A stretch of DNA of 64,000 nt from Pocillopora verrucosa (lineage: Eukaryota > Cnidaria > Anthozoa > Scleractinia > Pocilloporidae). The notes beneath the pieces were generated by a model. The model was given only the letters and a program-made list of their open reading frames with translations. It had not been told where the DNA came from and did no database searches. Each line of letters starts with the position of its first letter. The stretch's first letter is position 1. The stretch is taken from positions 6,677,849 through 6,741,848 of the forward strand of contig NC_089318.1 in NCBI RefSeq assembly GCF_036669915.1, written 5' to 3'. This document shows, one piece after another, positions 57,501 to 64,000 of this stretch. Made by a program: the position numbers and the translations under genes.

Positions 57501-60500
57501 TCGTATAATTATTTAATAAGATATACCTTTCCTCATTTAGGTAACGAATCGTTTTGGAAAACTTGAACTTAGAGTTAAAATGGAGGAAGAAAAGTCTAGC
57601 AACATTAAAAAAAGTTCGGTAAGTCACTAAATGCGGACGCCTTGACTTTTCACAGAATTGCAAGTGTCGGTAACATAAGTGCAAGTGCGTGCAATACCTA
57701 ACACAAAGTCATCTTTTCTTCTGAAGGATCACCACTCCGAGTTGATCCAGTACTTGACTAATATGCTGAATGACACTCGGGAAGATATGAGGAATATGTC
57801 TCGAGAACAATCCACGGCTTTGGAACTAACTCAAAATTCCACAGTTACTGAACTTCTAAGAGTTCGGATGTTGGTGAACTCAGCGCAGACGATTCTCTTG
57901 ACACAGTTAAAGAAAGTGCATGAAAACATGACTGAAAAGGTGCCTTGTTTTCTATTGCTTGTTCTACGGTTTAAGATCATAGGCCATCATATGACATAGC
58001 TTACCAGGAGTCCATTGGGCTCCTGAGGTTACTTATTAATCCTACTGAAGCAGCCTGCTTTTTCAACCTTTTTCTAAGCATAACATTCAGCGAGACTAAA
58101 AGAGAAAATAACAATTAAAAAAACAAGTTGCCTTGGCATCGCCTTAGGCCAGCAAATTAGCCAATCAGCATAAAATTATCTGCTTAATTTACGTATGTGC
58201 CCAACGTTGGTGAAGAACCGGTTCATGCTCCTGGATCCGCAAAGTATGTCGTAGCTGTGTTACTTGGGGAGTCCATAATTTTTAGTTTTCACCCAATGGC
58301 AGCCACTTTTTTTATTCAGCTCTTTCGTTGTTTTTCGTTGTTTCACTCATATGAAACCTTCTTTTTAAAAAACTCAGGTAACAAAGGAAAGTGAGAAATT
58401 TGATACCAGAATAAAAGTTGAGGAAAACAAATCAGATAGCACAAAGCAGGTCACGGTAAATAGTTAATATCTTCATTTTTTTCATAGTGTTTTCCCAGTT
58501 TTGAAAAAGGTAAAAAGACCATTTGTTGTGTACAAGAGTCAAAAACATGTGCACCTGAAAGGTTTTTTTCGTCATAAGCGTTCTTTTTTTTATTTTCCGA
58601 AGGATCAACACCTCAAGAGGATCCAGCAAGTAGAGGAATTGATCAACATTAGTCGTAAAAAAATGAAAGAAGAGTCAAAAAGGTATTTGACCGCGCTATG
58701 GTTGGCAGGAAACTCTACAAAAACGGATCTTCAAAGTATACGCATGGTTTTGAATGCAACGCGTGGTAATATTGTTAGACAGCTAAAAGAAGTGCAAGAC
58801 AACTTGACTGAACAGGTACATTATCTGTGATACTTGTATTTAAGACTGATTGAACCTCCCTTTGACCACTCCACGTGAGGGTTATTACACACAGTATTAC
58901 TCTAAGATTATTGACTCAGAAAACTTCAAATTTCAAACTTAGGCTGCTCTACACAGGAATTAACGAGGAAGAAAGACTTTATCACCAAGCACACACATGT
59001 CCCGAAAAAGACCAGAAGTGCTGTTATAGTAGAGGGAGAAACACAACTATAACAAATAAGAAGGTCTCCGTTTCGTCCAGTTTCGTCCGTTTCGCTCAGC
59101 CCCCTTCTCCAAAAGAAGAGTGTGTCAATCAGATTGGATTAATCAATAAATCAAACAAGGAATGTCCATTACTATGATCAGAAAGATGTAATAAACAACT
59201 TTCCCAAGCGTGGAGTAAAAAAGAACTTTTCGTGAGAGTTCGAGCCACGAACCCTGCCCTAACAAGATGCTCTACCAAATGAACTATAGAGAAGAGATTT
59301 TTGATCAGGTCATATGCTGATTTTACGCGTAACAGGCACCTTGTGTTCTGCTGAGATCAACATTAACGACAGCATTATGTAAGAGAATAAATGTAAAAAA
59401 TGAGTGCACCGTAAATCTTCAAATTTCATAAAAAAGAAATGAATATTGCTAAATTTGATTGCTTCGGTGCCTTGATCGACCAAGAGGATGCCTTTCATGG
59501 GTTAAATTATTTCAAGTTACTCCGGTTGATAGCACGAACTGTTCGCAACACATCCAGTCAAGCAGTTCTTTTCGGTTCTATACAGTAATTGTTGATTAAG
59601 AATAAATCAAATGGTTTTAATGTATGTGTATATAAATGGTTCTTTATTCATCAACTATTCATTTATCATTTATTGAGGAGACTTTGGTAAAAAAGCGCAA
59701 AAAGGGTGAATATAGATTCACGTATTATTTTTCCTTCTTAGGTCAAGAACGTTAGTAAGATGCCGGGTCCTATCGGACCTCCTGGCTACAACGGAAGTCA
59801 GGGACCTGTTGGCCCCCAGGGAGCCCTGGGTCCTGCTGGTCCTAAAGGATCAGGAGAATTTAGTCAATGTCAGTATAAAAATACAAGTAGAGCTGCGATT
59901 CCTGGTAGCAAGAATAGGATACTTGTACATATTAATCAGCGAACAGTAAGTACATCTATACTTTACTTTTAAAAAACTATGAATTGATAGATCAACAGAT
60001 AACGAGGGATTCCTAAAAATAACCTGTCTTTACCCTTTTGACATTTCTTATAATCTAAGACTACGACCTAAATTACTAGGGGACTTAAACCTTATATTTC
60101 TGAATCAAGCTCAATCAGGAGGGTGTTGAATAACTTGCACAATTGCTTTTGTGAGGTGAAGAAATTCAGAATAGTAAGACTTAAAATAATTTTATTTTAT
60201 TTTGATTGGCTGAGGTAATTGCGTTTTTCGAATAATATAGACAAAATTTCCAAAACGTTTATATATATTTATAAACGTATATATATTTTTTTTAAATATT
60301 TTTTTAAATGCGTTTTTGGAATAATACAGGCAACATTTCGGAAAGGTTTGTTTTGATCGAGCGCTGTTCACTTGTATTCATAGGGTTTGAATGGATTTTG
60401 TGTGATTCACGCGCTTTGCCTCTACAAAATTAAAAAGCTGACTCATCTTTTCTTTGTGTATGTTATTAATTGTGATTTCATGATTTTTCTTGTGCAAATT

Positions 60501-60809
60501 TGGAATTAACAAGCACCGTATGTTGGTTTATGGAAAAATTACTTGAGCTTGTCCAAACCAAAAGACACTCGTAACGATGTGATTGCCAGTATAGATAACA
60601 TAACAACTGTGTATTTCTTTATTTGTTGACAGAATAAAAGGATAATGGCAGTAACATGCTCAACAAACTACGGCGCTGAGTATAATCTTGTATCGACGGT
60701 GCAAAGAGGCGTCCTGAGATATATTTGCATCTGTCAAGGAAAATCCACATTTTTCAATGGAGGAACTAGTTGCTATCTGCACTGTTGGATTTTCCCTTTA
60801 ACAACGTAG
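54552..60809 (+). CDS. Type II membrane coiled-coil and collagen-like receptor, copy 2
   Basis: Full-stalk member of the local family. Exons: 54552-54870, 55265-55333, 55797-55838, 55960-55992, 56257-56352, 56778-56876, 57541-57618, 57727-57939, 58378-58455, 58603-58815, 59742-59945, 60633-60809. Except for exon 2 all join in phase, to about 539 aa. Order: cytoplasmic part with Y17YEM and YEKV; membrane span (YFLVAVTAIAVASFLTAAAT); a long stalk of heptad-rich exons with many N-glycosylation sequons (NGT, NKT, NAS, NDT, NMS, NST, NIS, NAT, NLT, NVS); a collagen exon with about ten triplets (GPIGPPGYNGSQGPVGPQG and on); a six-Cys end domain. Exon 2 is 69 bases against 68 in copy 1, shifting the frame at a run of seven A; this is either an assembly error or a real lesion. 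A further damaged stalk exon lies at 57192-57279. AATAAA at 61094-61099. Family name unknown; a trimeric receptor is inferred. Confidence 0.7.
57192..57279 (+). pseudogene. Damaged stalk exon
   Basis: Bordered by an acceptor (ttgatag) and a donor (gtaagc). It reads VNGEIRVVSLKLN, then a TGA in frame; a one-base shift restores HGDYLSSSLESQRKN to the donor. At 88 bases it is not a multiple of three, unlike the other stalk exons, so it is probably skipped. Confidence 0.5.
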
Positions 60810-62288
60810 TCACTGTAACCTTAAAGATATCGTCTATTTCAATATAAATATGTTTTTCAGTTATTCAGAGCGGCTGCATAATGCTAAGAGAATAATCACT
60901 TAATAAGATTGAATATGTAGCAAGAACTAATTGAGTAAATCCCCTTGTTGTTTATGGTAAAGTAAAGAGGACAAAGTAATGAATTTATTTCCACATTTGG
61001 TCAACTGTGCACTAAGGTACATCATCTGTGGACAAAAAAAGTGTTCTTTGTGGTGAAATAAGAATTAGAAGTGAACAAAAGTGAAGTGAATCCAATAAAA
61101 TGCATGCTTTTAAATTGATTGTCTGTAGGTATTAAACGACTATTACATGTCTGCAAGTATGACGTCATAAATTACGCGACTGGAGACTATTGTCTGTACT
61201 CATGACGTAACGATTAGTGCCATTAACCAGCAGCATTGAGGATGCAGTTAATGAGAATTGGGACAGTGACACTAAAATAACAGTTAAGAGATTTTTATTG
61301 TGTCATAATTGATTTGGGAGGAGCCCAAATCTACCATCACCCATAGGAATCGAGAGCGATTATAACTGTTTCTGTATTAATCTACTTGTAGTTCGAGTTA
61401 CAACAAGACAGGCTCGTGTTTTCTTGTCTTTTGTGTGTACAACACACACTGTTAGGTTCCGTACCGTACTCACCAACTACAACGAAATAGATAGCGAGAA
61501 GCGTGGCCAAGCAGATTGCAGCATTTGTTAAAGGGCGTTAATAGATTTCGACATATACATCAATACACACAATATATGTACATATATATAGTTGTTGTTG
61601 CAACGGTTTTAGATATAAAATTGGCTGTCAATAATAAAAAAAAAATTCTGTGATTCAATTTGTATGTCATGTGTTTGTATACTTTCTTTGGTGGTTAATT
61701 CTCAAAAGGTAAGTCTGAGACACTTTGAATAGCACAAAAAAAATGGATAAAAAATATTTGGTTCTGAAGTGTAGCTCTTTTTGGTAATGTACGTATCACA
61801 CCTAAAGATTAGAAAATTTTACCGATTCTACCATTGTTTCATGTGACCTCTTTTTTTGGCCTGGACGCTAGGTCAAAATGATTAGTTTCTGATTTTTGAC
61901 ACCTTGAAAAAAGAAGATTCACGGCCGCTTCTTGGTAAATAAGGGTTCCTTCTTGAAGACGAGTTGTCGAGTCCTCTCTATTCTAACTATTACACAAAAA
62001 CCCGGAGAACAAAAGAAACAACAAAATCACACTAACAACCCGAATTTTACATATCATTTTTGTTTAAAAGGAGGAAATCACACCGAAATGATATAAGGGA
62101 AAAGTTTCTCCCTGTAACTAGCCCCTATCCTTCCACCCCGCATCCTCCACGTTTCAAAACGCTTTGCAGCCCCTGGATTAGGATTAAAGTTCTCTTATAC
62201 AATTTCCACAATTATAACAGTCTTGTTGTTGGCATTTTTGTTGTTGTTGTTGTTGATGTTGTTTTAACGTCAATAAAAAAGAAACCTA
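60810..62288. other. 3' flank of copy 2 and spacer
   Basis: 60815-61250 repeats the 3' flank of copy 1. The rest has AT-rich runs (atatatacatatat near 61570) and no supported gene. Confidence 0.45.
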
Positions 62289-62289
62289 T

Positions 62290-62326
62290 GGGTTACGATT
62301 CACCTTTTAATGGCGAATCGTAACCC
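62290..62326. repeat. Perfect 12-bp hairpin
   Basis: gggttacgattc (62290-62301) pairs exactly with gaatcgtaaccc (62315-62326) across a 13-base loop. Confidence 0.85.
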
Positions 62327-62695
62327 AGAGATGGCTTCAAGAAGAGCCAGAGACCTCCTGTAATTTGCTCCACAACCTAGATAATGAATTATCGCAAAGG
62401 CTAATCCTAATCACACACGTGGTGACCGAGATAACAGTAACCTTGAAATTCAAGGATGATCTAAGTAAAGAAAAAAGAAGAAAAAAGAAAGGAAATCAAA
62501 GCAAAACTTTTAGAACAAAAGTTCTAGTTTACGCAATGACTTTAAATGACTTCCATTCTTCATTTTAAAATATCAGGAGTTTTTGGATAATACATCCCAT
62601 AAGCAGTAGTAATACTTGGATGAAAGCGTGAAAATCTATCAAAATATAAAATACTGATGTTCGTGTGACATAAAAAAAGTTTACTCGTTGTTTAA

Positions 62696-62901
62696 CCCAT
62701 TAACCCTAAGAGTGACTGGCACCTAATTTCTCCTCACAAGATCACCCTTGAATAAAACATTAAGGTCACGAGAATAAGGGAAATGATCAGCAACTAAAGA
62801 AGCTCCTGATTTTTAAATAAATTCTCTTTTACAGAACCACAAGAAATGTACAGAGGAAGTATGGAGAATGTTCATACTGATCTTAGGGTGTAAAGGGTTA
62901 A
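62696..62901 (+). repeat. MITE-like repeat (family B)
   Basis: Starts acccattaaccctaagagtgac and ends tatggagaatgttcatactgatcttagggtgtaaagggttaa. It is the same family as the copies in the synthetase and Claspin introns 40 kb away. Confidence 0.8.
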
Positions 62902-63689
62902 TAAAACCGCTTCCTAAACAATCCTCAATTTAGCTGGACCTTTAATATGAACATTTATTTTTGTGAACAATGTAAAGAGGGGCGAAAGCCAACCGTGGCG
63001 GAACATTCATTTAGTCAAATCAACCATCTTCTAGAGAAATCCTAAGGCCCACTGATTGCTTATAACCGTGCTTTGGGTTAGACCTGATATATAAATAACC
63101 CGCGCGGTAGGTTTTCACAGAGGTGAGACGAAACGTTTGCTTTAAATTGTTTCTCCAGGAGGCGAAACGTTCTGTTAAAAGTATGGATGGAATAAAGAGA
63201 TTTATCAACAACGTTTCGCAGTCATCATTTATTTACATCGATTTCCCTCACTAATGTTTCTTTAGGAAACTAATAAAAGTGTCGAGAACATTTATATTTC
63301 GAGACTACAAAGTGCAAATTTGGAATCACACTGAAATTTTTCTATTGATATTTGACCAACTATGCACACCTTTATTTGTTATTTTATATTGTCTCTGCAT
63401 TTCTTTGTCTGTTCATTGTCACTTCGGTCTCAATTTGATCTCCTTTGGACCAACTGCCTACTTATGAAGCAAGATTTAAACACATTGATACTATCCGGGA
63501 TTCCAAGATATCGACCACTTAATTCCACACAAGATAGAGTGCCTATCAGTCTCGCTGAGTCCTATTTTTTTCTGTCTGTTTTGCACCTTCCCTTCACAAC
63601 TGTACAAAATGGAGCTGAGTAGATTTGATTATACAAATTAGATACAAGGAAAAATATGTACAAAGCTGAAGCTTCAGGAATGTAGGTAA
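62902..63689. other. Spacer, no gene seen
   Basis: It contains a repeated gaaacgtt motif (63129, 63162, 63209 region) of the type seen in 3' tails of retroelements, but nothing that can be assigned. Confidence 0.35.
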
Positions 63690-63866
63690 TTATGTTGTTA
63701 AAGGGCAAATCCAATAGTGCAGGTAGCAATTAGTTCCTCCACTGAAATATGTGGATTGTCCATCACAGATGCAAATATATCTCAGGACGCCTCTTTGTAT
63801 CGATGCTAAAAGATTATACTCAATGCCGTGATTTGTTGAGCATGTTACTGCCATTATCCTTTTGTT
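63690..63866 (-). CDS. Last exon of a third collagen-like receptor (opposite strand)
   Basis: Read on the - strand: acceptor AG, then NKRIMAVTCSTNHGIEYNLL, continuing through YICICDGQSTYF, GGTNCYLHYWICPLTT and TAA (63690-63692). It is 177 bases, exactly the length of the last exons of copies 1 and 2, and has no lesion. The conserved intron text follows it (cacatttgttatgttatctatactggcaatcac). The rest of the gene lies beyond the right edge of the window, in convergent orientation to copy 2. Confidence 0.8.
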   Translation of the reverse strand, partial: NKRIMAVTCSTNHGIEYNLLASIQRGVLRYICICDGQSTYFSGGTNCYLHYWICPLTT

Positions 63867-64000
63867 CTGTCAAAAAATAAAGAAATACACATTTGTTATG
63901 TTATCTATACTGGCAATCACATCGTTGCCAGTGTCTTTTGGTTTGGATAAGCTCAAGTAATTTTCCATAAACCAACATGCATTGCTTGTTCATTCCAAAT

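Overview
The window looks like a piece of an invertebrate nuclear genome, most likely an anthozoan cnidarian such as a stony coral. The DNA is AT-rich, genes are rich in GT/AG introns, short dispersed repeats sit in introns, and decayed DNA transposons and LINE pieces lie between genes. No prokaryotic operon structure is present. The phylum call is an inference from gene style and repeat content. The protein calls do not depend on it.

Layout. 0-1.1 kb: possible last exons of an unidentified + strand gene. 1.4-5.3 kb: two inverted arms of about 600 bp around a broken, internally inverted copy of a multi-copy, transposon-like coding sequence. 5.35-11.5 kb: a complete seven-exon acyl-CoA synthetase of the 4-coumarate-CoA ligase type, predicted 592 aa. 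13.6-14.5 kb: single-exon TFIIE beta subunit (GTF2E2) on the - strand, head to head with Claspin (CLSPN; 17 exons rebuilt, 14.8-24.8 kb, about 1126 aa). Only 281 bp separate the two start codons. Repeated 200-bp MITE-like elements lie in the introns of the synthetase and Claspin genes and in the gaps between genes.

25.9-39.7 kb is a transposon-rich block. Most of 27.5-36.95 kb forms a large imperfect palindrome with its axis near 32.2 kb. Each arm carries PIF/Harbinger nuclease fragments, pieces related to a C2HC (TRAF-like) zinc-finger ORF, and an outward-facing small membrane-protein ORF. The unique core holds another small membrane-protein ORF, a 90-bp triplicate repeat and a 9-bp minisatellite. 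LINE reverse-transcriptase C-termini and further zinc-finger copies lie to the right. 39.7-44.5 kb is nearly featureless.

46-64 kb holds a local gene family that I cannot assign to a named family: type II membrane proteins with a short cytoplasmic N-terminus carrying YxxM and YEKV tyrosine motifs, one membrane span, a coiled-coil and N-glycosylated stalk built from symmetric phase-0 exons, a very short collagen Gly-X-Y segment and a six-cysteine C-terminal domain. There are two tandem + strand copies (47.9-52.1 and 54.6-60.8 kb), relics of another copy at 46.4-47.1 kb, and the intact last exon of an oppositely oriented copy at 63.7-63.9 kb. The architecture resembles scavenger-receptor or collectin-like pattern-recognition receptors. 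That role is inference. This array is the best candidate here for an undescribed system.
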